Shown here: positions 9,113-18,180 of the stretch, piece after piece
Position numbering within the stretch: the stretch's first letter is position 1
Layout of the letters: each line of letters opens with the position of its first letter
Source of the DNA: Lachnospiraceae bacterium
Lineage (GTDB): Bacteria > Bacillota > Clostridia > Lachnospirales > Lachnospiraceae
DNA: 64,000 nt
Assembly: GCA_022769665.1 (NCBI GenBank)
Contig: JALEIR010000050.1
Span: forward strand, 1 to 64,000
Reading direction: 5' to 3'
Notes under the pieces: model-generated
What the model was told of the DNA's origin: nothing
Seen by the model: the letters and a program-made list of their open reading frames with translations, nothing else
Databases searched by the model: none
Program-made: the position numbers and the translations under genes

Positions 9113-9141
9113 TGTACAAAATCCACGAGAGATGCTATACT
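9113..9141 (+). promoter_or_regulatory. candidate promoter of the PocR-sensor gene
   Basis: TGTACA, 17-bp spacer, TATACT. The predicted transcript would begin at about 9148, exactly where the repeated leader element starts. The -35 is poor. Confidence 0.4.
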
Positions 9142-9147
9142 GTAATC

Positions 9148-9184
9148 AGCGCATAAGAAAACCAAGCGACGCCGAAGGCGGCAG
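9148..9184 (+). repeat. leader repeat element, half copy
   Basis: This stretch matches 53254-53289 at 33 of 36 positions, from AGCGCAT through AAAACCAAG to GACGCCGAAGG. It contains the small hairpin CGCC-GAA-GGCG. Unlike the second copy it lacks the closing right arm, so only the inner hairpin can form here. It sits in the 5' leader of the PocR-sensor gene. Confidence 0.7.
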
Positions 9185-9208
9185 ACAAATACAATGGAGA
9201 GTTTTGAT

Positions 9209-9979
9209 ATGGAAATAAAAGATTTCACCGATATGCAAAAATTTGAGAAGATTATGGCAAACTGGGCGGCGGCAACCGGTTTGGCAACGGTTGCGGTAGG
9301 AGCGGATGGAAAATATATCTCGGGTTGTTATAACTTCACGGATTTCTGTATCAAGCTGACCCGAGGCAGCAGTGCGGGTTGCGCCAGATGTGAAAAGTGT
9401 GACAGAGAAGGACAAGGCGTGTATCATTGTCATGCCGGACTCATTGATTTCGGTATTCCGCTTGAGGTGGATGGCGTTAAGGTGGGTTCGGTCATCGGAG
9501 GACAGGTCCTTCCCGAAGAGCCCGATGAAGATAAATTCCGTCAGGTAGCTCGTGAAATCGGAGTGGATGAGGATCAATACATAGAAGCGCTGCACAAGGT
9601 AAATGTGCGTACTGAGGAAGCAATCAAAGCTTCTGCCGAATTACTTGGGCAGGTGCTGAACAACTTTATTAATGCAGAATATGCCAGAAGCAGAAACGGA
9701 GTAATCATCGAAACGCTTGCCACCGGAGCTATGGAAACACACAATCTGGTAGAAAAGATTACCGCAAAAACAACAGAATTAAAAGCATTGCAGAATAAGC
9801 AGAAAATTCTGGCTTTGAATGCCAGCATTGAAGCAGCCAGAGCGGGTGAGCTGGGAGCCGGCTTTGCGGTGGTTGCAAAAGAGGTTGGAAAAATTTCGGA
9901 GCAGAGCACTGTGGTTAACAGGGAAATTGAAGAAATTGTGGAAAAGATTTCCGAAACTGTAGAGAATATGAAGAAGTAG
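9209..9979 (+). CDS. soluble PocR-domain sensor with short MCP signalling hairpin
   Basis: A 256-residue cytoplasmic protein. The ATG at 9209 has GGAGA eight bases upstream; an in-frame ATG at 9194 lacks a good site. Residues ~5-150 form a PocR ligand-binding domain with a Cys cluster (GCARCEKCD, YHCHAGL) and GVKVGSVIGGQ. The C-terminal ~95 residues are an abbreviated chemoreceptor hairpin whose tip reads [20 protein letters not shown], the CheA/CheW-contact region. There are no membrane segments and no full-length adaptation region. It lies just upstream of rhaBAD, so it may couple a catabolite such as rhamnose or propanediol to chemotaxis; PocR itself responds to 1,2-propanediol in enteric bacteria, and rhamnose breakdown yields lactaldehyde/propanediol. 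The link is inference. Confidence 0.85.
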   Translation: MEIKDFTDMQKFEKIMANWAAATGLATVAVGADGKYISGCYNFTDFCIKLTRGSSAGCARCEKCDREGQGVYHCHAGLIDFGIPLEVDGVKVGSVIGGQVLPEEPDEDKFRQVAREIGVDEDQYIEALHKVNVRTEEAIKASAELLGQVLNNFINAEYARSRNGVIIETLATGAMETHNLVEKITAKTTELKALQNKQKILALNASIEAARAGELGAGFAVVAKEVGKISEQSTVVNREIEEIVEKISETVENMKK

Positions 9980-9998
9980 ACAATGCATTGCAAATAAG

Positions 9999-10030
9999 GA
10001 CACTTTTTTGACAAAAGAGTGTCTTTTTTT
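9999..10030 (+). terminator. Rho-independent terminator
   Basis: GACAC-TTTT ... AAAAGA-GTGTC stem followed by seven T, 20 bases after the PocR-sensor stop. It separates that gene from rhaB. Confidence 0.75.
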
Positions 10031-10090
10031 GTGGGCCTTTTTATGCTAGGATTGAGATATGGAAAAGAAGACAGATAGAGGAGGTTGGCT

Positions 10091-11488
10091 ATGAAATCCT
10101 ATTATCTTGCAATCGATATCGGAGCATCCAGCGGAAGGCACATTCTGGCACATCTGGAAAACGGGAAAATGGAACTTGAAGAGATTCATCGTTTCCCCAA
10201 CGGTATGGTGGAGAAGGATGGAGAAAAGGTTTGGGATGTGGATGAGTTATTCAGGCAGATAAAGATCGGTATGCGAAAATGCGGTGAAGCGGGGAAGATT
10301 CCGGTAAGCGTAGGGATTGATACCTGGGGAGTGGATTTCGTACTCCTGGATAAGGCGGGGCAGCGAATCGGCAATGCTGTTGCGTATCGGGACGGACGTA
10401 CCAAAGGAATGGACAGAGAAGTATACCGATACATATCAGAAGAGGAGTTATATGCCGGAACCGGTATTCAGAAGCAGCTTTTTAACACCGTGTATCAGCT
10501 GATGGCGTTGAAGGTGAAAAAGCCTCAGTATTTGGAACAGGCAGAGACTCTGCTGATGATGCCTGATTATCTTCATTATTTGCTTTCGGGTGTGGCGGTG
10601 ACGGAATACACCAACGCTACCACCGGTCAGTTGGTAAATCCTGATTCAAAGGATTGGGATTTTGATTTGATTGACAAACTGGGATACCCCCGGAGAATTT
10701 TCAAGAAGATTGTAACACCCGGTACGATACTGGGTAATTTGAGAGAGGAAATACAGAGAGAAGTTGGATTCGACTGTAAGGTGGTTGCTCCGGCTACCCA
10801 TGATACCGGTTCGGCTGTGATTGCGGTTCCGACAGACAGCGACAATACGTTGTACATAAGCTCGGGAACCTGGTCATTAATGGGAACGGAGCTGCAAAAG
10901 GCAAATTGTTCTCCGGAAAGCAAAGCCTGCAATTTGACCAATGAGGGCGGATACGATTACCGTTTCCGCTATCTGAAGAATATCATGGGGCTTTGGATGA
11001 TTCAATCCGTGAAAAAAGAGATCGGAAGTGAACTTGGTTTTGGAGAGATTTGTGACAAAGCCTCCAAAGCTGAGATAGCTTCCATTGTGGACTGCAATGA
11101 TGACAGGTTCCTTGCACCTGCCAATATGACAAAAGAAGTGCAGGATGCATGTCGTGAGTCGGGGCAGCAGGTGCCTGAAGGCATTGGGGAAGTGGCCTGT
11201 GTCATTTACAACAGCCTGGCGAAATGTTATGCGGGAACAATCCGGGAAATTGAGACAATTACAGGGCAGTGTTACGATAAAATTCATATTGTGGGCGGCG
11301 GTGCAAATGCGGATTATCTGAACAGACTGACGGCGAAGGAGACGGGAGTTCCCGTTTATGCGGGGCCGACGGAGGCCACAGCTGTCGGAAATCTGTTGGC
11401 ACAGATGATTGCCCTGGGAGATTTAAAGGACTTAAAAGACGCGAGAGCCTGTGTGCGCCGCTCTTTTGAACTGAGAGAATATCGATAG
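10091..11488 (+). CDS. rhaB: rhamnulokinase
   Basis: A 465-residue FGGY-family kinase that phosphorylates L-rhamnulose to L-rhamnulose 1-phosphate. The ATG at 10091 follows AGAGGAGG with a six-base gap; a TTG two codons earlier is ignored. Visible are the N-terminal phosphate loop DIGASSGR (residues 7-14), the substrate region GIDTWGVDF, the ATHDTGSAV motif, and the second-domain ATP site IVGGGANADYLNR. The gene order rhaB-rhaA-rhaD with gaps of 10-20 bases marks one operon. No transporter or alpha-rhamnosidase lies in the window. Confidence 0.95.
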   Translation: MKSYYLAIDIGASSGRHILAHLENGKMELEEIHRFPNGMVEKDGEKVWDVDELFRQIKIGMRKCGEAGKIPVSVGIDTWGVDFVLLDKAGQRIGNAVAYRDGRTKGMDREVYRYISEEELYAGTGIQKQLFNTVYQLMALKVKKPQYLEQAETLLMMPDYLHYLLSGVAVTEYTNATTGQLVNPDSKDWDFDLIDKLGYPRRIFKKIVTPGTILGNLREEIQREVGFDCKVVAPATHDTGSAVIAVPTDSDNTLYISSGTWSLMGTELQKANCSPESKACNLTNEGGYDYRFRYLKNIMGLWMIQSVKKEIGSELGFGEICDKASKAEIASIVDCNDDRFLAPANMTKEVQDACRESGQQVPEGIGEVACVIYNSLAKCYAGTIREIETITGQCYDKIHIVGGGANADYLNRLTAKETGVPVYAGPTEATAVGNLLAQMIALGDLKDLKDARACVRRSFELREYR

Positions 11489-11504
11489 AAAAGGAGAGAT
11501 GACA

Positions 11505-12752
11505 ATGACTAGATTTGAATCTGCAAAGGAAATTTACGCTTCATACGGTGTTGATGTGGAAGAAGCGATGAGCCGGCTTTCGGAAGCTCCTGTGGCGTTG
11601 CACTGCTGGCAGGGTGATGATGTTACCGGCTTTGACCATGATGGCCCTTTGACCGGAGGCATTCAGACCACCGGGAATTACCCCGGAAAAGCAAAAACTC
11701 CGGAACAGTTGATGGCGGACATGGACAAAGCGATGAGTCTGATGCCCGGAAAAAAGAAGTTGAATCTTCATGCATCTTATGCTATTTTTGAACTCGGAGA
11801 ATTTGTGGACCGTGACAAGCTGGAACCGAAGCATTTTGCAAAGTGGGTGAAGTTTGCAAAGGAGAGAAATATGGGAATTGATTTTAATCCCACTTTCTTT
11901 TCTCATCCGAAGGTAAAGGACGGTCTGACACTGACCAGCCCTGACTCTGAAACCAGGAAGTTCTGGATTGAACACGGAAAAGCATGTATCCGTATTTCAC
12001 AGTATTTTGCCGAGGAGACCGGAATTCCCTGTGTCATGAATATCTGGACGGGGGACGGATTCAAGGATGTACCGGCAGACAGAATGGGTCCGAGAATGAG
12101 ATATAAGGATTCCATTGAGCAGATTCTGTCAGAGCCTTTTGACAAGAACAAGGTGAAGCCTTGCGTGGAGTCAAAGGTGTTTGGTATCGGTGTGGAAGCC
12201 TATACTGCAGGCAGCGCTGAGTTTACTTTGAGCTTTGCTGCAACCCATGAGGGGTGTCTGCCGCTTATGGATAACGGACATTATCATCCTACCGAGGTGG
12301 TTTCCGATAAAATTCCGGCATTGTTATGCTTCTATCCGGAGATTGCCCTGCACATCACCAGAGGCGTCCGTTGGGACAGCGATCATGTCCTGCTCTTGGA
12401 CGATGAGACAAAGGAGATGGCAAAGGAAATCGTGCGCTGTGACGGGCTGAACCGCGTCTACATGGCACTGGATTATTTTGATGCAAGTATCAACCGTGTA
12501 TCTGCGTGGGCGATGGGCTTCAGAAGCTGGCAGAAGGCACTGCTTTCAGCCTTGTGTACTCCAAACGAAGCGTTAAGAAAGCTGCAGGATGAGGCGGCCT
12601 TTACTGAACTTATGGTGGAACAGGAAGCCGTCAAATTGCTTCCGCTGGGCGATATCTGGAACGAGTATTGTGAACGACAGGGCGTAGTTTCGGACAGAGA
12701 GTTTTATACAGAAGTGAAAAAGTATGAGGACGAGGTCCTGTTAAAAAGATAA
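11505..12752 (+). CDS. rhaA: L-rhamnose isomerase
   Basis: A 415-residue enzyme, the usual length for the family, converting L-rhamnose to L-rhamnulose. The ATG at 11505 is eight bases after AAGGAG; an ATG two codons earlier is too close to that site. Family motifs include VALHCWQGDDVTGF near the N-terminus, LNLHASYAI, and the metal-binding region with MDNGHYHPTEV and RWDSDHVLLLDD. A Mn2+/divalent TIM-barrel active site is expected. Middle gene of the rha operon; rhaD follows 14 bases later. Confidence 0.96.
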   Translation: MTRFESAKEIYASYGVDVEEAMSRLSEAPVALHCWQGDDVTGFDHDGPLTGGIQTTGNYPGKAKTPEQLMADMDKAMSLMPGKKKLNLHASYAIFELGEFVDRDKLEPKHFAKWVKFAKERNMGIDFNPTFFSHPKVKDGLTLTSPDSETRKFWIEHGKACIRISQYFAEETGIPCVMNIWTGDGFKDVPADRMGPRMRYKDSIEQILSEPFDKNKVKPCVESKVFGIGVEAYTAGSAEFTLSFAATHEGCLPLMDNGHYHPTEVVSDKIPALLCFYPEIALHITRGVRWDSDHVLLLDDETKEMAKEIVRCDGLNRVYMALDYFDASINRVSAWAMGFRSWQKALLSALCTPNEALRKLQDEAAFTELMVEQEAVKLLPLGDIWNEYCERQGVVSDREFYTEVKKYEDEVLLKR

Positions 12753-12766
12753 AAAGGAGAGAAAAA

Positions 12767-13627
12767 ATGAGCGGTATTTGTGATGTAAAAGTGATTAAGG
12801 ATTATATACGTATGTGTTCCGACGGAGTAGGTCTGGGTTGGCATGAGAGAAACGGCGGAAATCTGACCTATCGTATGACCGGGGAAGAGGTGGAATTGTG
12901 TCGTCCTTTCTTTAAGGCAGAACCCGGTCCCTGGGTGGCAATGGGAGTACAGGCAGACAATTTGAAAGGGGAATACTTTATTGCTACAGGAAGCGGAAAG
13001 TATCTCAGGAATGTGGAGCTGGAGCCTCAGAATAATATTTGTATTGTGGAAATCAATGAGGCGGGTGATTCATGGAGAATTGTTTGGGGGTTGGAGAACG
13101 GCGGTAAACCTACCAGCGAATTTCCCAGCCATTTTATGAATCATTCGGTGAGAAAGCGTGTGACGGACGGTGCAAACCGCGTGATTTATCACGCACATCC
13201 CCCTTATGTGGTTGCCTTGAGCTATATCCTTCCACTGACAGCTGAGGCATTTACCAGAGTACTTTGGAAGAGTGAGACAGAGTGCTGCGTGGTATTTCCC
13301 GGAGGCGTAGGGGTTGTACCCTGGATGGTGCCGGGAGGCGCTGATATTGCGAAGGCTACCTGCGCAGAAATGGAGAAGTACGATGCGGCGGTTTGGGCCT
13401 TCCACGGACTGTTCGCCTCCGGACCTGATTTTGATACTGCATTCGGACTGATGCATACCATTGAGAAGGCTGCGCAGATTGCGTGCATTACCTTGTCTGC
13501 AAACGGAGGGAAAAAGACCCGCCAGTGCATCACGGATGATAACATCCGGGCAATTGGTAAGGAGTTCGGGGTAACGCTGAATGAGGATATTCTGAATTAC
13601 AAATCCGATGAAGAATTGTTTGTCTAA
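12767..13627 (+). CDS. rhaD: rhamnulose-1-phosphate aldolase
   Basis: A 286-residue class II aldolase that splits L-rhamnulose 1-phosphate into dihydroxyacetone phosphate and L-lactaldehyde. The zinc ligands appear as HAHPP (near residues 141-143) and a third His in AFHGLF (~212); the acidic residue in TSEFPSHF is the predicted catalytic Glu. The N-terminal NGGNLTYR and TGSGKYLRN are typical phosphate-binding stretches. The ATG follows AAAAAGGAGAG. It ends the rha operon before a near-perfect terminator. No lactaldehyde reductase or propanediol-utilisation gene is adjacent. Confidence 0.95.
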   Translation: MSGICDVKVIKDYIRMCSDGVGLGWHERNGGNLTYRMTGEEVELCRPFFKAEPGPWVAMGVQADNLKGEYFIATGSGKYLRNVELEPQNNICIVEINEAGDSWRIVWGLENGGKPTSEFPSHFMNHSVRKRVTDGANRVIYHAHPPYVVALSYILPLTAEAFTRVLWKSETECCVVFPGGVGVVPWMVPGGADIAKATCAEMEKYDAAVWAFHGLFASGPDFDTAFGLMHTIEKAAQIACITLSANGGKKTRQCITDDNIRAIGKEFGVTLNEDILNYKSDEELFV

Positions 13628-13647
13628 AATGCTCTGGTACATTTTTT

Positions 13648-13680
13648 CACCCTGTGTTATACTTAACACAGGGTGTTTTT
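13648..13680 (+). terminator. rha operon terminator
   Basis: A perfect 12-bp stem (CACCCTGTGTTA / TAACACAGGGTG, loop TACT) followed by five T, 20 bases after rhaD. Confidence 0.93.
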
Positions 13681-13745
13681 ACGAGCATCGAGATATGAAA
13701 GAGGCTGTTTTGAATTTTTGTTTCGTTGCGGAGGAAGAATAGAAA

Positions 13746-14222
13746 ATGTACGAAGGAGTAAAGGAAAACGGGAAGCTGGATCCGGATACTGAGTATGCAA
13801 GGTATCTGGGCCCCATTGAACTTCACTGTGACGGACTTGAGATAAAAGCAAGAGAGGTCCTGAGAGGAATGTTTTGTGGAGTGTTGCGTATTGTAACAGG
13901 ATACAAATGGCTGGAAGAATGCCCGAAAGAAATTGATTTGACAGGAGTACTCATCACGGCTGTTGCGCAGCAGAATGAAGCCGGAAAAAATCATAATGAC
14001 ATTCTGGGAAATTGGGACATCATTTTTCGCTTTGAAAAGTGTCGGGACAGTAGGGAAAGGGCCACCAAAACCGCTACGTTGTTTAGTATTCAGAAGACAA
14101 TGGAGCGTTATGTGCGTGCACGGTTTCAGATAAAGGAGCCGGAAGATTTATCGCTTATTATACTGGAAAAGCAGCGGAAGGATTTGATTCAGGAGCATTT
14201 TACGGGAATGAAGGAAGACTAA
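13746..14222 (+). CDS. conserved-looking hypothetical protein (158 aa)
   Basis: A 158-residue soluble protein with no signal peptide, membrane segment or motif that I recognise. The ATG follows GCGGAGGAAGAATAGAAA, a strong but slightly distant ribosome binding site. The middle contains hydrophobic beta-like stretches (CGVLRIVTGY, IDLTGVLITAV); the C-terminal third is highly charged and probably helical. A yqeY-like gene starts 18 bases after the stop, so the two are probably co-transcribed. Codon use matches the neighbours, so I see no sign of recent transfer. Function unknown. Confidence 0.7.
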   Translation: MYEGVKENGKLDPDTEYARYLGPIELHCDGLEIKAREVLRGMFCGVLRIVTGYKWLEECPKEIDLTGVLITAVAQQNEAGKNHNDILGNWDIIFRFEKCRDSRERATKTATLFSIQKTMERYVRARFQIKEPEDLSLIILEKQRKDLIQEHFTGMKED

Positions 14223-14240
14223 GAAAGTGAGGATTATGGT

Positions 14241-14678
14241 ATGGAACTGGAACAATTGAGAACTGATATGGTAGCAGCTATGAAAGCAAGAGACAAGGAA
14301 CGCAAGGATGCAATCTCTTCTTTGGTTTCGGCGGTTAAGAAAGCAGCAATTGATGAAGGGTGCAGAGAGGATGTGCCGACAGAACTGGTGGACAGAGTAA
14401 TCATCAAGGAACTGAAGACGGTAAAGGAACAGTTGGATTCCTGTCCCGCCGAACGTACCGATTTACTGGCAGAGTATCAGAAGCGCTATGACGTGATTTC
14501 GGAGTATGCACCTAAAATGATGTCTGCCGAGGAAGTGAAGGCATATATTGAAAGCAATTTCACAGAGTTGGTTGCAACGAAAAACAAGGGACAGATTATG
14601 AAAGCTGTTATGGCTGTATTGAAGGGAAAAGCAGACGGAAAGGTGATTAATGAAACCGTTGCGGAACTGTGTAAATAA
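14241..14678 (+). CDS. yqeY: GatB/YqeY-domain protein
   Basis: A 145-residue YqeY-family protein, the usual ~147 residues. It shows the N-terminal helical segment with MVAAMKARDKERKDAISSL and the C-terminal GatB-tail-like segment with NKGQIMKAVMAVLKGKADG. Family members resemble the tRNA-binding tail domain of the GatB amidotransferase subunit; a specific role is not established. The ATG follows AGTGAGGATTATGGT. It is followed by a good terminator. Confidence 0.9.
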   Translation: MELEQLRTDMVAAMKARDKERKDAISSLVSAVKKAAIDEGCREDVPTELVDRVIIKELKTVKEQLDSCPAERTDLLAEYQKRYDVISEYAPKMMSAEEVKAYIESNFTELVATKNKGQIMKAVMAVLKGKADGKVINETVAELCK

Positions 14679-14709
14679 GTTCTGCATAAATTTGCCGGAT
14701 ATACATTTT

Positions 14710-14746
14710 GAACAGGGATGATAAATACTCTCCCTGTTCATTTTTA
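14710..14746 (+). terminator. Rho-independent terminator after yqeY
   Basis: GAACAGGGA / TCCCTGTTC stem with a 12-base loop, followed by ATTTTTAT. Confidence 0.8.
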
Positions 14747-14757
14747 TAGTTTTTTAA

Positions 14758-14787
14758 TTGACAGGGATTACTGAAAAAAGTTAAGAT
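14758..14787 (+). promoter_or_regulatory. sigma-A promoter of citrate synthase
   Basis: A consensus TTGACA, 18-bp spacer, TAAGAT, 30 bases upstream of the start codon. It gives a very short leader. Confidence 0.6.
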
Positions 14788-14816
14788 AATAGAATAAGAG
14801 TGAGGAGGTATGGCTA

Positions 14817-16163
14817 TTGAAGAAGAATGAAGGGTATTTGAATGATTATGCAGTATTATGCAGAGAAGCGGACAAACTGGAACCTCAGTTGTTTGAGAAA
14901 TACGATGTGCAGAGGGGACTGCGCGACAAAAACGGAAACGGTGTGGTAACAGGATTAACGAATATATCCAAAATTGAGTCCTTTCAGATGGTAAACGGGG
15001 TTAAGACTCCATGCGAAGGTAAGCTCTGGTATCGCGGATACGATTGCATCGAACTGGTAAAGGGTTTCAGAGGAAAGCATTTCGGCTTTGAGGAGGTTGC
15101 TTATCTTTTGCTGTTCGGAGAACTGCCTGATGAAAAGCAGTTGACGGAGTTCACGGATATTTTGGCTGCCCATCGAACGTTGCCCACTAACTTTACCAGA
15201 GATGTTATTATGAAAGCTCCCAGCAGCGATATTATGAATTCTCTTACCAGAAGTGTGTTGACTCTTGCTTCTTATGATAAAAACTGCAGTGATACCTCAA
15301 TTGAAAATGTACTGCGTCAATGTATTGGCTTAATCAGTGTATTTCCCATGCTGTCGGTGTACGGCTACCATGCCTACAATCATTATCAGAACGATGAAAG
15401 TATGTATATTCATCGTCCCTCCAAAAAGCTGTCTACTGCAGAAAATTTATTGATGATGCTCAGACCGGATAAAAAGTATACCGAATTGGAAGCAGAAGTG
15501 TTGGATATCGCTTTGGTTTTGCATATGGAGCATGGCGGCGGCAACAATTCAACCTTTACAACACGCGTGGTTTCTTCTTCCGGTGCAGATACTTATTCTG
15601 TTATCGCAGCTGCGCTTTCTTCATTGAAAGGTCCCAAGCACGGCGGTGCAAACATCAAGGTTGTGGAAATGATGCGGGATATCAAGTCGCATGTGTCCGA
15701 TGAAAAGGATGAGGAAGCTGTAAGAGATTATTTGAAGAAGATTTTGAACAAGGAGGCTTTCGATAAAAAGGGTCTGATATATGGAATGGGGCATGCCGTG
15801 TACTCCCTGTCTGATCCCAGAGCGCAGGTGTTCAAGGGGTTTGTCAAGAAGCTTGCAGAAGCAAAAGGCCGGGAAAAGGATTATGCATTGTATTCCATGA
15901 TTGAGCGGATTGCGCCGGAGGTTATTTCGGAGAAGTCAAGAATCTATAAGGGTGTCAGTGCAAATGTAGACTTTTACAGTGGTTTTGTATATAGTATGTT
16001 GGAAATTCCGTTGGAGATGTATACGCCTATTTTTGCCATTGCCAGAATCGTCGGGTGGAGTGCCCATAGAATAGAAGAGCTGATTAATATGGATAAGATT
16101 ATCCGTCCTGCGTACAAGCGTGTGATGCAGGAGCGTGAATATATTCCGATGGAAGAAAGATAA
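14817..16163 (+). CDS. gltA: citrate synthase
   Basis: A 448-residue citrate/2-methylcitrate synthase-family protein that condenses acetyl-CoA with oxaloacetate. Translation probably starts at TTG 14817, eight bases after AGGAGG; the ATG at 14810 is one base from that site and runs into a stop after six codons. Active-site features: EHGGGN (~237), KHGGAN with the predicted catalytic His (~274), GMGHAVY (~322) and the catalytic Asp in NVDFYSG (~382). It has a longer N-terminal part than the ~375-residue Gram-positive enzymes, as in other clostridial forms. It stands alone, without aconitase or isocitrate dehydrogenase, and likely feeds glutamate synthesis. Confidence 0.93.
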   Translation: MKKNEGYLNDYAVLCREADKLEPQLFEKYDVQRGLRDKNGNGVVTGLTNISKIESFQMVNGVKTPCEGKLWYRGYDCIELVKGFRGKHFGFEEVAYLLLFGELPDEKQLTEFTDILAAHRTLPTNFTRDVIMKAPSSDIMNSLTRSVLTLASYDKNCSDTSIENVLRQCIGLISVFPMLSVYGYHAYNHYQNDESMYIHRPSKKLSTAENLLMMLRPDKKYTELEAEVLDIALVLHMEHGGGNNSTFTTRVVSSSGADTYSVIAAALSSLKGPKHGGANIKVVEMMRDIKSHVSDEKDEEAVRDYLKKILNKEAFDKKGLIYGMGHAVYSLSDPRAQVFKGFVKKLAEAKGREKDYALYSMIERIAPEVISEKSRIYKGVSANVDFYSGFVYSMLEIPLEMYTPIFAIARIVGWSAHRIEELINMDKIIRPAYKRVMQEREYIPMEER

Positions 16164-16177
16164 AAGAATAAATAAAT

Positions 16178-16209
16178 GAGCGGCTCGAAAATGAGCCGCT
16201 CATTCTTTT
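16178..16209. terminator. strong terminator hairpin
   Basis: A 9-bp perfect GC-rich stem GAGCGGCTC / GAGCCGCTC with loop GAAAAT, followed by ATTCTTTTA. It ends the citrate synthase transcript and may also stop transcripts coming from the right. Confidence 0.88.
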
Positions 16210-16239
16210 ATGTGCCACTATGCCATGCTTCTTAAATTC

Positions 16240-16288
16240 GCAAACCCGCATCTGCGATGCTTTATTGTCTGCTTCACAGACGGTTCGC
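16240..16288. other. potential three-way-junction RNA structure between convergent genes
   Basis: An outer stem GCAAACC / GGTTCGC (one mismatch) encloses two adjacent hairpins, GCATC-TGC-GATGC and GTCTG-CTTCA-CAGAC. It lies directly after the chemoreceptor gene's 3' end on the minus strand. No T-run follows, so it is not a classic terminator. Confidence 0.4.
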
Positions 16289-16291
16289 ACA

Positions 16292-18025
16292 TTATATCTT
16301 AAATTTGCGCATGTGCTCTGCAAGGGAGAAGGATGCTTCGGATACCTTGTCTGCGCTCTTGGCAACCACATGGCTGTCCTGAGAGAGCTGTAAGGAAGCA
16401 TCGGCAAGAACCTCGGTGGAAGCGAGGATTTCTTCTGTGCTCGCGGATTGTTCTTCGGAAAGAGCAGCGATGTTGGTCGCGACATCATCAACGTGTGCGA
16501 TACGTTCCACTATTTCCGTCAGCATGTTGTCTGTATCTGTTACGTTCTGATAAATCCGTTCAAATATTTCACATGAAGCAGTAATCTTTTCGGAATTGTT
16601 CTTTATGTAAGTTACGCTCTGGCTGGTCTGTTGTACCATATAGCCAACCTGTGAGTTTACCTGACTGATGATGTCTGAAATTTGTGAAGCGGAGGAAGCA
16701 CTGACCTCAGCAAGCTTTCTGATTTCCTCTGCGACAACAGCAAAACCTCTTCCTGCTTCACCGGCTCTTGCGGCCTCGATGGCGGCATTCAGTGAGAGCA
16801 GATTGGTTTGGTCGGAAATATCACTGATGATACCTACCATGGTATTAATCTGTTCGGTGGAAGCTCCAACCTTGTCTACAATCTGTTCCAGCTGGCTCAT
16901 GGAATCTACGATGGAATCCATTGCCTTGTTTACCTCTTCCATATCTGCACGGCCCTGGGAAGCAACGGTAACGGTTTGCTGCATGTTTTCCTTAGCCTGA
17001 CTTCCGCGTCGGTTGGTTTCGTTAACAACATCGGACAGGGTTGTGGCATGAAGAGCAAGCTCCTGTACACCGGTTGCAACCTGGTCAATTGTTACTTTCA
17101 TATCGCTCATGGAGTCTGCCTGGGAATCGGCAGCCTTGTTCAGAGCACCGGAAATCTGCTTTGTTGCCTCACTGGCATCGTCCAGCTGTCCGGATACATC
17201 ACGGATGTCGGAGATGACATTTTTCATGATGTCAACAAAATTATTGAGAGAGTTGCTCATCACCGCAATCTCATCACGGCCCTTGGATTTTACATTTACT
17301 GTAAAGTCGCCGTCTGTAATGGCTGTCAGCGTATCCGTCAGGGTCTGCATCGGCTTCAGAGAGATGCGGAGGAAAATGATGATAACAACAATAACCAGGA
17401 CAAGGATGAATGTAAACACACCTGCTATGGTAGATAACAGCTGGGTCAGTTCGGAGAGAATCGTCATCTGATCAATGCAGGTAACCACGATATAAGGAGT
17501 GTCCGTCAGGTAAAATGCCTTTACGTAATATTCCGCCAATCCGTCAGCTGCGGTGAAAAGTTCGGTATTTTCCGCCTGAACCTGTGTAATAATATCCCCG
17601 AGAAAGCTTCCTTCGCTGTACTGGGAGAGGGCAGTTCCCTGAACGGTTTCGTCCCGATGAGCAACAATGATACCGTCTTTTGTGTTAAACATGAAAGCAT
17701 AACCATTGCCCATAATGGATAGATTATTTACAGTATCATAAACCTGCTGACGTTTATACTCAAAGAGCGAAAGCTGAAGGGTTGCATTTTCCATGCTTCT
17801 GCTTCCTGTAGAGGAAAGCATGGTGTTTTCCACTGTCAGAACCTTCATTTCCGCCTCTGACTCAAAGTTCTTCTTTGAGTTATTGAGAAGGGTTTGTCCC
17901 GTGCTGGCAAATATGATGAAAGCAGCGATTGCAAAGGACACGATAAGAAGCGGAATGATGACAAGCAAAAGTTTTTTGCTCAATCCAAAAATTTTAGATT
18001 TCTTTAATTTCTTTTTCTTTGTCAT
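16292..18025 (-). CDS. methyl-accepting chemotaxis protein (Cache, HAMP, MCP signal)
   Basis: A 577-residue transmembrane chemoreceptor. A basic N-terminus precedes TM1 (~19-41); an extracellular Cache-type sensor follows (~43-190, with [18 protein letters not shown]); TM2 is ~195-222, HAMP ~223-278, and the cytoplasmic signalling hairpin ~290-577 has tip [20 protein letters not shown]. The ATG at 18025 has CGGAGG seven bases upstream. It is expected to sense a small external metabolite and signal through CheA/CheW, which are not in this window. It has its own promoter and is monocistronic. Confidence 0.94.
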   Translation of the reverse strand: MTKKKKLKKSKIFGLSKKLLLVIIPLLIVSFAIAAFIIFASTGQTLLNNSKKNFESEAEMKVLTVENTMLSSTGSRSMENATLQLSLFEYKRQQVYDTVNNLSIMGNGYAFMFNTKDGIIVAHRDETVQGTALSQYSEGSFLGDIITQVQAENTELFTAADGLAEYYVKAFYLTDTPYIVVTCIDQMTILSELTQLLSTIAGVFTFILVLVIVVIIIFLRISLKPMQTLTDTLTAITDGDFTVNVKSKGRDEIAVMSNSLNNFVDIMKNVISDIRDVSGQLDDASEATKQISGALNKAADSQADSMSDMKVTIDQVATGVQELALHATTLSDVVNETNRRGSQAKENMQQTVTVASQGRADMEEVNKAMDSIVDSMSQLEQIVDKVGASTEQINTMVGIISDISDQTNLLSLNAAIEAARAGEAGRGFAVVAEEIRKLAEVSASSASQISDIISQVNSQVGYMVQQTSQSVTYIKNNSEKITASCEIFERIYQNVTDTDNMLTEIVERIAHVDDVATNIAALSEEQSASTEEILASTEVLADASLQLSQDSHVVAKSADKVSEASFSLAEHMRKFKI

Positions 18026-18084
18026 AATAGCCTCCGAAGTATATAATATAAGTAAGTTGATAATTATGTGAAAATACTAGTGTC

Positions 18085-18113
18085 ATAATAGCATGTTTTC
18101 TGTCAAATTGCAA
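18085..18113 (-). promoter_or_regulatory. sigma-A promoter of the chemoreceptor gene
   Basis: On the minus strand TTGCAA (18108-18113), 17-bp spacer, TATTAT (18085-18090). Confidence 0.6.
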
Positions 18114-18180
18114 TTATAAAAAGTGTTGTAAAAAAGTTTTTTTAGTCATAATTACTATAAATCATGGGGGAGGAAGCAAT

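Noticed and set aside
14810-14830. Six-codon ATG ORF before citrate synthase as a leader peptide
   Set aside because: Its ATG is one base from AGGAGG, too close for initiation, and the TTG at 14817 is ideally spaced. The short frame is probably chance.
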